DNA of 64,000 bases from Thermodesulfobacteriota bacterium (GCA_040757775.1 JBFLWQ010000018.1:1-64000); one strand, 5' to 3'. Numbered from the stretch's first letter, positions 27,195 through 36,324 are shown. The notes: generated by a model not told the origin, from the letters alone. Program-made: numbers and translations.

Positions 27195-27506
27195 TCAGGT
27201 TGTTATGCGAGATTTCCTTGCCTCAAGCCATTTCTTAAATGATGTTTGGCTTTCCCCAGACGGTTTACCAGCCAACAAGCCTTCAACACTTATATCTTCG
27301 TCAATATCCTCCCAATGGATTCCGTGACCTCTGCCAATTATCCTCCAATTAGCTCTTTCTTCCGGTGTGGCGTGCAAAAGACGAGGATACCAAGCTGTTG
27401 GAACTGATATAGTCCTTCCGTCGCTCATATCAACAGTTAGCGTATCCTCTGTTACTAATACGTCTTCTGCATACGGAATTTCAATCTCAATCGCTAAAGT
27501 AGTCAT
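27195..27506 (-). CDS. DUF2442 protein, partner of DUF4160
   Basis: The 103-residue protein begins MTTLAIEIEIPYAEDVLVTE and contains VDMSDGRTISVPTAWYPRL, the DUF2442 signature. ATG 27506 is preferred over the longer frame because it gives the normal family N-terminus and overlaps the upstream gene by 20 bp. DUF4160/DUF2442 pairs are widespread in accessory regions and are suspected to be toxin-antitoxin-like. Confidence 0.82.
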   Translation of the reverse strand: MTTLAIEIEIPYAEDVLVTEDTLTVDMSDGRTISVPTAWYPRLLHATPEERANWRIIGRGHGIHWEDIDEDISVEGLLAGKPSGESQTSFKKWLEARKSRITT

Positions 27507-27723
27507 TCCAAGCCTCCAACATAACTTTTTGGTTTTCTTCGATAGTTTTGAGTATTCTTGATATTTCGATTCTGTTAAAGCCCCCACTACTGTATAGTCT
27601 CAATGGTTCAAGCCATATCTTGGCAATTTTATCATCACGCTCTATATGGACATGAGGCAGTTCATCTCGATCGCCTGAATAAAAGAAAAATCTATATGGC
27701 CCAATTCGTAGTATTGTGGGCAT
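27487..27723 (-). CDS. DUF4160 protein
   Basis: The 78-residue protein MPTILRIGPYRFFFYSGD continues into DELPHVHIERD, the typical DUF4160 motif with a conserved His pair. It is the first gene of a two-gene unit with DUF2442. Biochemical function is unknown. Confidence 0.85.
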   Translation of the reverse strand: MPTILRIGPYRFFFYSGDRDELPHVHIERDDKIAKIWLEPLRLYSSGGFNRIEISRILKTIEENQKVMLEAWNDYFSD

Positions 27724-27819
27724 GTTTCGGTTCTTACCTCTTTATAATTTTTTGCGCATAACAATCATGGAGCTGTAAGTCATATTTTGTAAAAATTCTA
27801 AACCTGTAACTATTTGTTG

Positions 27820-29556
27820 TCAATCAGAATTTGGCGGAATGTTGTGTATATCCTTCAACCTCAATTGAATAGTCCTCGTTCCATTCCATTCGTTGATTTG
27901 AGGAGTAAAGGCTGCTTTTATGCCTTGATTAATTGGTAAAACATCTTTCCCCATATTAAAACCAATTGCATCGTATATAATTCCGCCTTCTTTTACCTTT
28001 AATTTTAAGTGCCCATTTCCAACTATGCTGGAACCTGAAACAGAAAGCATTGAAGAGTAAAAAGTGGGTTCCGGGTTGGAAGGGCCAAAGGGGGACAGCA
28101 TTTCCATCTCCCCTAAGAATACCTCTGCTAATTCTCTCAGGGCTACATGAGCATCGATATGTATCCTTGGGATAAAGTCTTCTTCCGATAGTGCCTTCTT
28201 TACTATCTCCTCAAAGATATTCTGAAATTCAGGGATATTTTTTTCATCAATTGTTAAGCCTGCTGCATACTTATGCCCCCCAAAGCCTTCCAGAAGATAA
28301 GCGCAGCCCTTTAACCCTTCATAGAGATGAAAACCTTCAATACTCCTCGCCGACCCTTTACCAATCCCTCGATCCAGACTAATCATAACCGTAGGTTTAT
28401 AATAATCCTCAGCTAATTTGGATGCCACTATACCTATTACCCCTGAATGCCAGTCAGGAGATGCCAGAATAATTGTCCTGCCGGTAAGTAACCCCTCATT
28501 ATTTTCAACAAGTCCTTTCGCCTCTTCAATAATACGATTCTCAATCTGCTGCCTTTCTGTGTTCTCTGCGTCCAGAACGTTTGCGATGTCTTCTGCCTCT
28601 TTCAAATCCCCGGTAATAAGCAGTAGGACACCGTTATCCCCTCTGCTCAATCTACCGGCAGCATTTATTCTGGGGGCAAGCCTGAATCCAACCATGCCGG
28701 GGGTTATAACCGTGTCTTTCAATCCACTAACCTTTTTCAAGGCAATTATCCCAGGCCTTTGGCTATTGGTTAACTGCTCCAGACCAAATTTGACGAATAT
28801 ACGATTCTCATCAGTTAATGGCACAATATCGGCTATAGTACCCAGTGCAACCAGGTCAAGATACTCCTTTAGATTAGGTACCTTTTCGTTGTTCCAGAAC
28901 CCCATATCCCTCAATTTTGTTCGGAGGGCAATAATCAGATTAAAGGCTATCCCTACCCCTGCCAGTGATTTAAACGGAAAATTACATCCCTCCTGCTTTG
29001 GATTCAATATCGCGTATGCCGGTGGAAGAGTATCGGGAACTTCATGATGGTCTGTAACGATTACATCAATACCGTTTCTTTGTGCAGAGATGATTTCCTG
29101 ATGATTCATTATCCCGCAGTCTACAGTGATCAAAAGCTTGGTCCCAAGGCTACTGATTTTCTCCAGTGCCTCAGAGTTCAGCCCATACCCTTCAGACAAC
29201 CTGTGAGGGATATAGTAAGACACATGGGTGTTTACCTTTCGGAGGAAAGTTATCAGTACTGCTACAGATGTAATGCCGTCCACATCATAATCACCATAAA
29301 TAACTATCTTTTCATTTTCAATTATTGATTTAGTAATCCGTTCCAGTGCCTTTTCCATGTCCTTCATCATTAGGGGGGGATGGAGATGAGATAAACTTGG
29401 GAAGAGGAATTGATGTGCCTGTTCAACGTCCTTTATCCCTCTGTTTATAAGTAATTGAGAGGTAATTGGCGAGATGTTTAGCTCTCGGGATAAAAGCCTC
29501 TGAGTCTCTTTATCCGGTTCTTTAACACACCACCTTTTTTTCACCTGAAAATGCAC
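27820..29556 (-). CDS. recJ: Single-stranded-DNA-specific exonuclease RecJ
   Basis: The 578-residue DHH/DHHA1 phosphoesterase has YGDYDVDGITS (motif I), TVDCGIMN, VTDHHEVP (the DHH motif), GTIADIVPL and the DHHA1 GGHKYAAG. RecJ degrades single-stranded DNA 5' to 3' in recombination and mismatch repair. Length fits the core RecJ. The start is a GTG at 29556 after AGGATAG. A GTG four codons later is an alternative. Repeats immediately upstream separate it from the VapC remnant. Confidence 0.92.
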   Translation of the reverse strand: MHFQVKKRWCVKEPDKETQRLLSRELNISPITSQLLINRGIKDVEQAHQFLFPSLSHLHPPLMMKDMEKALERITKSIIENEKIVIYGDYDVDGITSVAVLITFLRKVNTHVSYYIPHRLSEGYGLNSEALEKISSLGTKLLITVDCGIMNHQEIISAQRNGIDVIVTDHHEVPDTLPPAYAILNPKQEGCNFPFKSLAGVGIAFNLIIALRTKLRDMGFWNNEKVPNLKEYLDLVALGTIADIVPLTDENRIFVKFGLEQLTNSQRPGIIALKKVSGLKDTVITPGMVGFRLAPRINAAGRLSRGDNGVLLLITGDLKEAEDIANVLDAENTERQQIENRIIEEAKGLVENNEGLLTGRTIILASPDWHSGVIGIVASKLAEDYYKPTVMISLDRGIGKGSARSIEGFHLYEGLKGCAYLLEGFGGHKYAAGLTIDEKNIPEFQNIFEEIVKKALSEEDFIPRIHIDAHVALRELAEVFLGEMEMLSPFGPSNPEPTFYSSMLSVSGSSIVGNGHLKLKVKEGGIIYDAIGFNMGKDVLPINQGIKAAFTPQINEWNGTRTIQLRLKDIHNIPPNSD

Positions 29557-29562
29557 CTATCC

Positions 29563-29806
29563 TGTCATTGCGAGCCCGCCAGAGGCAGGCAAAGCAATCC
29601 ATCCTTTTCAACAGCACACTTAAGTGTGCTGTTGCAGAATCGCTTGCTATGGCGAACTTCTCGTAAAAATATTTTCCCCCCTCACCCTAACCCTCTCCCA
29701 CAAGGGGAGAGGGAAGCAACTTTTATCTCTCTCCCACTTGATTGGATGAACACCAGCTTCTTTCCCCTCCCTTGATGGGAGGGGATGAAGGGAAGGGTGT
29801 TAAGCA
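29563..29806. repeat. Intergenic repeat patch upstream of recJ
   Basis: The patch contains a TGTCATTGCGAG-type element at about 29563, a perfect 26-bp palindrome at 29609-29634 (half-site CAACAGCACACTT), and a CCCTCTCCC/GGGGAGAGGG hairpin near 29690-29715. The first element matches one end of the hairpin element at 62851-62958. No gene is seen. Confidence 0.65.
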
Positions 29807-30040
29807 TTAACAAAATCGCTTTAACCCACAGTATTCTTCTATGGGCTCGAAATGCTTATCGTTGTGGAGGAGCGGAATGTCATTTTCAATGGCAACCGAC
29901 GCTATCATGCAATCTATGGGCTGACTAACAGTTATACCTTTTCGGCGAAGTAGTCGGTATATCTCGGCTGAGCGTAAAAAAGTTTTGTATTCCATCGGGA
30001 GGAAAATCAGGGAATTGAACAGGTCTCTTGTCTTTCTGAA
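29807..30040 (-). pseudogene. VapC-type PIN toxin, C-terminal remnant
   Basis: Only the second half of a PIN-domain toxin remains. DLFNSLIFLP is followed by RSAEIYRLLRRKGITVSQP, IDCMIASVAIEND and PLLHNDKHFEPI, which carry the distal acidic residues of VapC. An in-frame stop at 30041-30043 lies upstream, and the N-terminal metal-binding Asp and the VapB gene are absent. An ATG at 29995 could give a 62-residue product, but it cannot be an active nuclease. Confidence 0.8.
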
Positions 30041-30129
30041 CTATATTATCATGGAAATGATGTGTATATCAAGATAAAATAATTTTTCGTTATCCCAACT
30101 ATATGCCCCTTTGGTCCGGCTCAGCCGGA

Positions 30130-30187
30130 TTGCCAATAATTACCTTCTAACTTATTTATATTACTTAACATATTTGAGAACCGTCCC
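30130..30187 (-). repeat. GACGGTTCTC repeat, left inverted copy
   Basis: On the minus strand this reads GGACGGTTCTCAAAT, then an AT-rich part, then TAATTATTGGCAA. The same ends occur on the + strand at 34811-34866, so the two copies bracket a 4.6-kb block as an inverted repeat. Confidence 0.65.
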
Positions 30188-30267
30188 TGTTAATACCTGG
30201 CTCAACAAAAACCTCACAAGGATTGCCCATAAAACGTAGAATAGTAAAAAAGGAAAAGGGGGCAGTT

Positions 30268-30855
30268 TTATTTCTTTAATAGCATTTTGTTTATAGCTGC
30301 CATTGAAATAGAAACATCAAAATAAAATACTACTTTTTTGCCTTTTATTTCACATTCCATCATATCGCACATAATTCCTGATGGAGAAGATAAAACAGAC
30401 TGTTTTTTTACTTTAGCCCCTAATGAACGTAAAAGCACATACTCCTCTCCAACAGAAATTACCTTAAACGGTGATTCTAAAGAAGTTCCATCTCCACTAC
30501 TCGCAATTGATGCGATTAAACCACGAGCTGCAAATTCATGATTTATGCTTTCTCTAAACTGCCATCTGTCTCTCAAAATAAAAGAGCAAATCATATGGAT
30601 TTCAGCGTCAAACGGGTATTGTTTTAGCCATTCATATGACGCTTCCAGAGCTTCATTGATTTTTTCATTTTGTAACAGTTCAAAAATTTTCTCCCGTTTC
30701 TCATTATTTTCCCAGTTTGGGCTGTAATTGTCAGATTTTGCATATTCCATACGCAAATTTGTAAACTGGGCTAAATCAAATTCTTTCCCGAAAGCAGATT
30801 GAAAGTGTAATGTGAATGATAGAATAATGATGGTAAATAGAATATGTTTCTTCAT
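30268..30855 (-). CDS. DUF4919-like exported protein
   Basis: The 195-residue protein has an N-terminal signal peptide (MKKHILFTIIILSFTLHF, cut near FGK) and resembles DUF4919: FTNLRMEYAKSDNYSP at the start of the mature part, a helical TPR-like centre (EALEASYEWLKQYPFDAEIH) and a beta-rich C-terminus. Function is unknown. It lies in the block bounded by GACGGTTCTC repeats, all minus-strand. Confidence 0.6.
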   Translation of the reverse strand: MKKHILFTIIILSFTLHFQSAFGKEFDLAQFTNLRMEYAKSDNYSPNWENNEKREKIFELLQNEKINEALEASYEWLKQYPFDAEIHMICSFILRDRWQFRESINHEFAARGLIASIASSGDGTSLESPFKVISVGEEYVLLRSLGAKVKKQSVLSSPSGIMCDMMECEIKGKKVVFYFDVSISMAAINKMLLKK

Positions 30856-30922
30856 TTTTTTGTCCTTGTAAATTTTAAAGAGTTACCTAATTACTGAGCA
30901 TTAACAACCGTCCCGTTAATAC

Positions 30923-31615
30923 CTATTTTGCTCCTATTCTTTTAATAAATTCGGCACCGAAGTTTATAAAGGCTTTACCAATATCGGAACAGAAATCTAA
31001 AAATTCATATGCTTGTGTTTGGTCTTTTTCCAAATCAACTGTATAAGGTATCCCAAATATTTTGCGAACGACAATGTCATAAACGATCTCATCGGCAAGT
31101 TGAAAGCGCATTTTTTGAACACTTCCTACAGTATTTTTTAATTTTGTACACTTTTTTTTGCCCTTTTTTTCCTTAATTATGTCGTGAAGGGCATTGCGGG
31201 TTAATTTCGATTCATTTCTATCATTGTAATGAAATGATATATTATGTCTAATTTTGAGAAAATAATCTTCCCATGTTTTATCTCTACCATCCAGGCACCC
31301 ACACAGCTTATCAAATCTTTCTTTTCCATGCTGAGACATTCTGTTTACAATTAGTAAGAGCCTAGAATCTTTTCTGATTTCGTCAATAATTTTCAGTCCT
31401 TCTTCAATATGTCCGATTTGTTGCCTAATAAAGTACATGCGTGCGCCCCAGATATATCTGGTTGTTTTGACTTCTTTATTCATGTATTTGCCCAGGCAAG
31501 TGTTTGCAAGAGAAATATCATTACATGCCATCATTAACTGTGGTATTATTGTTGCTAACTGTTCATCAAGATTTAACTTTTCTAAATCTATGTAAAAAAT
31601 TCTATAACCTCCCAC
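30923..31615 (-). CDS. Hypothetical protein
   Basis: The 230-residue protein is not recognised. It is soluble, mostly helical by composition, with a lysine-rich stretch around 150 (KEKKGKKKC) and no signal peptide. The helical composition and a motif RHNISFHYND (R...H) recall HEPN-type abortive-infection proteins, but this is only a resemblance. It sits in the accessory block next to a DUF4919 gene and an HNH gene, with low-GC codon use like its neighbours. Confidence 0.45.
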   Translation of the reverse strand: MGGYRIFYIDLEKLNLDEQLATIIPQLMMACNDISLANTCLGKYMNKEVKTTRYIWGARMYFIRQQIGHIEEGLKIIDEIRKDSRLLLIVNRMSQHGKERFDKLCGCLDGRDKTWEDYFLKIRHNISFHYNDRNESKLTRNALHDIIKEKKGKKKCTKLKNTVGSVQKMRFQLADEIVYDIVVRKIFGIPYTVDLEKDQTQAYEFLDFCSDIGKAFINFGAEFIKRIGAK

Positions 31616-31912
31616 TGCTACCTCTTATTTCACCTGTTTACCCTTCAGTATCTTGCGCTTTAAAGCCTATATTCCCTCTTGCACTTCGGCTTTTGTAATA
31701 ACCTTTTTTCTGTCCATCACATTGATAAGGACCTCCGTTATCAGCATTTCTGACACTAGAAGGTCTTCGGTGCTAACGATTTCTCAAATGTCTAATTTCT
31801 CTGCGATGGGTTACCTCTTTCCGAAAGGCTTGGGTAAAGCCGAAGTCGGGCACTGTCTTGGACTCACGCCCCTTACGTCCCGAAGTGGAAGATAATCAGA
31901 GCTTCCATTCGC
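31616..31912. other. Intergenic stretch with a possible gene fragment
   Basis: No intact gene. On the minus strand 31747-31667 encodes MLITEVLINVMDRKKVITKA and a short end, which looks like the 3' part of a small conserved protein whose 5' part is stopped by TGA. It may be a relic. The rest shows no recognisable feature. Confidence 0.35.
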
Positions 31913-32938
31913 CTACACTTGAGGTAATAGACCCTGCCTCTTTAATAATAACGTCTTAGAAACACCGAAAAGTGCTTTAATTTTTCGTGTTTCAATGTCA
32001 AATAGATGCCCGCTTTTAAGTTCACGCCACAGTCCAGAAAAATTACGTGCTAAACTGACGCGATACCTTACCTCATTAAACGGGCTTACTTGGGCTACAA
32101 TGTGTTTATTATCAGGTGTCCAATTAACAGTCACCAAGTGGCCGTTCGTCTGACGTAATCTGACCCCGTTATCGTACAGGATAGGTATATTATCGAACTC
32201 CACTAGGGGGTAATGTGTCGATGCTCCGTAGCGAATATAGGACCTGATCACGTCAAAGTCGTCGCGGACAGCAAAATTATCTCCATGTACTTTAGTCATG
32301 TAATTGAAGGCGATCTTCGCTACACACCGAAGTAGAGCCTTATCGATTGTTGTTTGGATATTAACAGACAGTTTCTTACCATTCACTGCAGGCGGCTCAT
32401 TAATACCTTGCTCCTTAACCTTAATTCTACGGGTTTCTAGTACTCCAATCAGTCTTGACTTTGTCTCCTCAGAGTCGTATATAATTTGTCCACCTTTTGA
32501 AGGCTCAGCATCAGCTTGTAGGGGCTTCGAAAGATCTGAGAGATCCGACTCGCTGACGTATATTAGTCCCTGTCCTGACTTGCGGGCAAAACCAACCTGG
32601 GGAATTGGTAATACGCCCCCTTCGTCCTGCAATTCGAGAATCACACCATTCCAGTCACCCCCGACCTCTAATGTAAATTTTATCCGCTTATAGCGAAGGT
32701 GTTTAGCTGCTTTGGGCTGTTTAACTCGATAATTCAAGCGGCGTATGGCTTCGAGGCTTCCTTCGGCTAAAACTGGCTCAAGATGCCTTCCAAAATGATC
32801 ATTGCAGTTAGCACAAACGCAATAACGCAACGTCAGGTTATTTTTAAAAGTGCCAAGAAGTTCAGGAATAACATGTTCTTTGTTGAATGAGCCTAGATTA
32901 TATTCATTCAAACAATATATACATTTCCTCACTAGCAA
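31913..32938 (-). CDS. HNH-type endonuclease-like protein
   Basis: The 341-residue protein begins with a zinc-finger HNH module: CIYC at 6-9, the core KEHVIPELLG, then CANCNDHFG. This CxxC...EHxxP...CxxCN pattern is typical of HNH_5-like nucleases. The remaining 270 residues are of unknown fold and could recognise DNA or a partner. Such proteins occur in restriction-like and mobile-element settings. It is single and lacks an obvious methyltransferase partner. Confidence 0.7.
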   Translation of the reverse strand: MLVRKCIYCLNEYNLGSFNKEHVIPELLGTFKNNLTLRYCVCANCNDHFGRHLEPVLAEGSLEAIRRLNYRVKQPKAAKHLRYKRIKFTLEVGGDWNGVILELQDEGGVLPIPQVGFARKSGQGLIYVSESDLSDLSKPLQADAEPSKGGQIIYDSEETKSRLIGVLETRRIKVKEQGINEPPAVNGKKLSVNIQTTIDKALLRCVAKIAFNYMTKVHGDNFAVRDDFDVIRSYIRYGASTHYPLVEFDNIPILYDNGVRLRQTNGHLVTVNWTPDNKHIVAQVSPFNEVRYRVSLARNFSGLWRELKSGHLFDIETRKIKALFGVSKTLLLKRQGLLPQV

Positions 32939-33100
32939 ATTTTTAGGCTGTTTATCTTTATTTTCCAGGTATTACTTCTCCTTACCCCATGTAATTTTAG
33001 AAATCGAGAAGGGTTCGTTGTTTTATTATCTTATCCCCCCACAACCCCAACCCCTCTTCCTCGCTTCCCTCTCATACTTCCTGAATTTATCGAGATACTT

Positions 33101-34318
33101 TTACCAATCAATCCCTTGTTCTCGTAAATAATCTTGAGCACTTCCATCACCTAATCTGGCTGCTCTTTTATAATCTCTGAATGCTTCTATTCGTTTGCCT
33201 AATTCTTTATAAGCACTTCCACGAAGGTAATAAAGAAAGCCTTCCAGATGGTTTAGTTCTATGGCTTTGGTATAGTCAGCTATAGCCTGGTTGTAGTTGC
33301 CTAAACCTTCATAAGCCAACCCACGAGTGCTATAAGCAAATGCATTTTTAGGGTCTAGTTCTATTGCCCTGGTGTAGTCAGCTATAGCCTGGTTGGAGTT
33401 GCCTAATTTTTCATAGGCAATTGCACGATTTTTATAAACAAAGGCATCCATAAAGTTCATAATGTGGTTTTGCCTTAGTTCTATGGCTTTGGTGAAGTCA
33501 GCTATAGCCTGTTTGTATCTTCCTAATTTGAGGTAAGCAAGCCCACGATTGTTATAAACCCATGCATTTTTAGGGTCTAGTTCTATTGCCCTGGTGCAGT
33601 CAGCTATAGCATACCCATAGTTATATGAGTTATAATGAGCAACTCCAAGCGACACGTAAATCTTTGGATCTTTAGGGTCCAGTTCTATGGCTCTGGTGTA
33701 AGCATTTACGGCATCCTTATATTTCTTTGCTATCAAATAGGCAGATCCCTTCTCAAACCAATCCGTTGCACTTAGTCCTTTTACAGCCTCGTTGTATTCC
33801 CCCTGTTTTTTTGTGTCACCTTTAGCCAATGCCAGCTCACTCTTTAACCTCTCCATCTCCTTCAGATACTCTGCTGCTTTTCTCCTTGTCTCCTCAAGCT
33901 CCTTTGTCTTCTGATGGTCTTTTCGTAAAGAGTCAACAGACTTTATTACCTCATCAGGGTCAGCTTCAATCTTAGCCTTCAGCCAATATGTCTTACCATC
34001 CCATGTCTCTTTTACTATCTCTGTCCTTACTATCCCCGCTGTCAGGGTTATAATCTGGTCCTTTGTCAACTTAAAATCCTTTATCTCTGTCCTGCTCTCA
34101 AGATACGTCCCCAACTCCTCTAAAAGCAGCCTTTTGACCTGCTCTAAAGCAATAGCCCTGCATGAAAGTTTACTGTCAGCCTCACTCGCCTGGTAGGTGT
34201 ACTCTCTTTCAAAGGTCACCTGTTTAGCTATTGATAAGTCAGTGGAAAGCAAGACCATCCAGATACTGAATGAATATAGTAAGAAACTTCTTAGCCTATG
34301 GTTGCTACTGGAATTCAT
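33101..34318 (-). CDS. Tetratricopeptide-repeat lipoprotein-like or exported protein
   Basis: The 405-residue protein starts at ATG 34318 (AGAGG upstream), giving MNSSSNHRLRSFLLYSFSIW as a signal or anchor region. Residues 30-150 form a domain of unknown function with a coiled stretch (about 130-170). At least six TPR units follow, several nearly identical (AYTRAIELDPKD, DCTRAIELDPKN, DYTKAIELN). TPR arrays bind protein partners. The near-identical repeats at DNA level suggest recent internal duplication. Confidence 0.82.
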   Translation of the reverse strand: MNSSSNHRLRSFLLYSFSIWMVLLSTDLSIAKQVTFEREYTYQASEADSKLSCRAIALEQVKRLLLEELGTYLESRTEIKDFKLTKDQIITLTAGIVRTEIVKETWDGKTYWLKAKIEADPDEVIKSVDSLRKDHQKTKELEETRRKAAEYLKEMERLKSELALAKGDTKKQGEYNEAVKGLSATDWFEKGSAYLIAKKYKDAVNAYTRAIELDPKDPKIYVSLGVAHYNSYNYGYAIADCTRAIELDPKNAWVYNNRGLAYLKLGRYKQAIADFTKAIELRQNHIMNFMDAFVYKNRAIAYEKLGNSNQAIADYTRAIELDPKNAFAYSTRGLAYEGLGNYNQAIADYTKAIELNHLEGFLYYLRGSAYKELGKRIEAFRDYKRAARLGDGSAQDYLREQGIDW

Positions 34319-34413
34319 TTTAAACCTCTTTATTTCTGGGTACGTATTGTCAAAAGTTTTTTGTATACTCACTCTGATGTAACTCTCGTGTCATTCCACC
34401 CCCTTCGCTACTT

Positions 34414-34438
34414 GTCATTTCGAGCGCAGCGAGAAATC
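34414..34438 (+). repeat. TCATTTCGAG repeat, left terminal copy
   Basis: This 25-bp sequence is repeated in inverse orientation at 34755-34779 (about 21 of 25 positions match). The two bracket a short degenerate GIY-YIG gene. Confidence 0.75.
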
Positions 34439-34522
34439 TGTCTGTTCGCTCATATTTTGCCCTGAACAAAGTGAAGGGGCAGGCTCAGGGATAAATCTCT
34501 CATGTCCATTCAAAACAAGCCT

Positions 34523-34723
34523 TTACCAACCTGAACTTAGGTCATCCCACTTTGGGTTCATAAGATTCACCAATTGATTTTTCTTCTCTCTTCGCCATTT
34601 CTTTATCTCTTTTTCTCTTTCAATAGCAGCATTTACATCTTGTGTTTCTTCAAAATAAACCAGCTTGTTCACTTTATTGTTCCAGTTTGTAAGTAAATAA
34701 ACATAATATCTTCTTTCAGTCAT
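34523..34723 (-). pseudogene. GIY-YIG nuclease-like gene with internal deletion
   Basis: The 66-codon frame has the first strand YYVYLLTN of a GIY-YIG domain and the family C-terminus KLVYFEETQDVNAAIEREK, then KKWRREKKNQLVNLMNP. The middle of the domain, including the YIG strand and the catalytic Arg helix, is missing. Intact relatives are about 90 residues. It lies between inverted TCATTTCGAG repeats, so the unit looks like a decayed mobile cassette. Confidence 0.8.
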
Positions 34724-34754
34724 GAGGAAAGATTTCTCCTAACGTCGAAACAAG

Positions 34755-34779
34755 GATTTCTCACTCCGTTCGAAATGAC
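34755..34779 (-). repeat. TCATTTCGAG repeat, right terminal copy
   Basis: Inverted partner of 34414-34438. Confidence 0.75.
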
Positions 34780-34810
34780 AATGTTAGGAGATCATAGGGG
34801 AGAGCATGGA

Positions 34811-34866
34811 GACGGTTCTCAAATTATCATTCATTTACAAGTAATTAGAAGATAATTATTGGCAAT
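34811..34866 (+). repeat. GACGGTTCTC repeat, right inverted copy
   Basis: Inverted partner of 30130-30187, sharing GACGGTTCTCAAAT at one end and TAATTATTGGCAA at the other. Confidence 0.65.
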
Positions 34867-34930
34867 ATTACCAAAAGGCACTTAAAAATCTTCATTTCTA
34901 CATTCTATTCTTTAACCATAATACAGCCTC

Positions 34931-35145
34931 TCTTCAACAAAAAAGGCACCCTCCTCTTTACTCCCTGTAATCTCAGAAATTAAGGAAAGACGCCCTTCAT
35001 AATCACCCCTTTTTGGTTAGGGTTCACAAAATTGTCACCGTTACTTAACCATACACTTACCTATACCTTAATTATCAGACAAAATCCAGTCTTTTTTCGT
35101 CTTTTTAAACTCTTTCCATTAGGCAACACGGGGGGCAAATTTTAC
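34931..35145 (-). repeat. Structured dispersed repeat, copy A
   Basis: Read on the minus strand it contains the family core GACTGGATTTTG, GGTATAGGTAAG, then an SD-like AAGGGGTGATT before ATG (35000). A long hairpin with an oligo-T tail (CCTTTTTTGTT) ends it. It lies 83 bp downstream of the HicB-like gene in the same orientation. The encoded mini-peptide would be MKGVFP. Confidence 0.8.
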
Positions 35146-35227
35146 AAAAACTATAGCTGGTTTTAAGTTGGTTGCGGAGAATAGATGGGCATAAAAAAGC
35201 CGGTGAGGGGTGGATAGCGTTTTCCCA

Positions 35228-35566
35228 TTAGGAGGCTTGGGCTAAATGGAAGGGAATTAATTCATTAAAAACGAAATTACGTGGAAACTGTCTAATAGAC
35301 ACCAACGCTTTTATCAGATAATAAATTAACCAATCGTGCATAGGTGCACGGCGGGAGAGTAGTTGAGGTATTGATTCTTCATCATTGGTATCAAGAACCG
35401 TTTCAATATAGCTCAGAAGAACTTCTTTCATTTTATGCTTCAGTTGCTCAGGCGATTCGGCTTCTATTGCCAGATTAAAATCAAGACAAAGGCCAAACCA
35501 GCAGTTATCCTTTCTTTGATAGCCATAACACCGTAAAATAAGATTGTCTGGTTTTACATTTGCCAT
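35228..35566 (-). CDS. HicB-like domain protein
   Basis: The 112-residue protein has a HicB-like partial RNase-H fold: NLILRCYGYQRKDNCWFGLC, then LDFNLAIEAESPEQLKHKM. The C-terminal half is longer than in standalone HicB. No HicA partner is adjacent. It is therefore either an orphan antitoxin or a stand-alone member of this superfamily. Copy A of the dispersed repeat follows in the same orientation. Confidence 0.65.
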   Translation of the reverse strand: MANVKPDNLILRCYGYQRKDNCWFGLCLDFNLAIEAESPEQLKHKMKEVLLSYIETVLDTNDEESIPQLLSRRAPMHDWLIYYLIKALVSIRQFPRNFVFNELIPFHLAQAS

Positions 35567-35621
35567 AAGCTGCCTCCACCATTTAAGGCTGTATAATAAT
35601 ATCGGTACCTATGCGATAAAG

Positions 35622-35780
35622 TCAAGAAGAATAAATATACCTCAAAGATGGTACTAATTCGGCAAGAATGAGATCATTAATAACAATTAGGTTTTCATCA
35701 ATTAAGAAATCAAGTCTTTCAGACCTATTTCCACTTCTGAAATATTCTATCCATATGGATGTGTCTACTAGTACCGACAT
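35622..35780 (-). pseudogene. VapC-type PIN toxin, N-terminal remnant
   Basis: From ATG 35780 the frame reads MSVLVDTSIWIEYFRSGNRS, then LIDENLIVINDLILAELVPS, a typical VapC start with the first catalytic Asp. It stops after 52 residues, so the rest of the PIN domain is missing. It overlaps the vapB stop by 13 bp, the normal vapBC layout. Confidence 0.82.
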
Positions 35781-35971
35781 TGACGCCCTCTAATTGCGTT
35801 AATGTCAATGTCCAAATCTATCTTGCCTTTGAATTCTTTTAAGCCTGATATCTTTGATTTTCTTATTAAATCTTCTAAGGCAGTGATTATGACTTTGGTT
35901 TTTGTATTAATTCTAGTAGTTTTCATGGCCTCATCAATTAAGTCTTCGGGTATGTCAAGCGTTGTTCTCAT
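35768..35971 (-). CDS. vapB: VapB-type antitoxin
   Basis: The 67-residue protein MRTTLDIPEDLIDEAMKTT is a ribbon-helix-helix antitoxin of the VapB (DUF2191) kind. ATG 35971 gives the standard family start, and eight extra codons upstream are unlikely to be used. Its partner vapC is truncated, so the pair is a remnant and the antitoxin is unopposed. Confidence 0.82.
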   Translation of the reverse strand: MRTTLDIPEDLIDEAMKTTRINTKTKVIITALEDLIRKSKISGLKEFKGKIDLDIDINAIRGRQCRY

Positions 35972-36083
35972 AATTGTCCTCCTTATTATATGCATAAGCT
36001 TAATATTCTATACATACGCTGTCAAGTTTTCGTCGAACATTCTCAATATAGATTACGCTAAAAACTATTAAACGAAAAGCCCA

Positions 36084-36292
36084 TTCTTCAACAAAAAAGG
36101 CACCCTTCCTTTTCCATCCCTCTAATCTCAGGAATTAAAGAAAGACGCCCTCATAATCACCTCTTTATGCTTAGGGTTCACAAAATTGTCACCGTTACTT
36201 AACCATACATTTACCTATACCTCAATTATCAGGCAAAATCCAGTCTTTTCTCACCTTTTCGTTCTCTTTCCACTAGGCAGTATAGGGGGATG
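36084..36292 (-). repeat. Structured dispersed repeat, copy B
   Basis: A minus-strand copy of the family, 33 bp downstream of the HEPN gene. It keeps GACTGGATTTTGCCTGATAA, GGTATAGGTAAA, an SD plus ATG at 36154 (mini-peptide MRASFFNS) and the terminal hairpin with T-run. Confidence 0.8.
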
Positions 36293-36324
36293 TAGCGTTT
36301 GGTTAGACGGTGTTTTACCTTTGT

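Noticed and set aside
33101-34318. Near-identical short repeats that might be a CRISPR-like array
   Set aside because: They are in-frame TPR units of about 102 bp within a coding gene, with no spacers.
36299-36312. GTTAGAC/GTCTAAC next to repeat copy B, like an integron attC core site
   Set aside because: Only copy B has it. The other copies lack paired core sites and the inner attC symmetry, and no integrase gene is seen.
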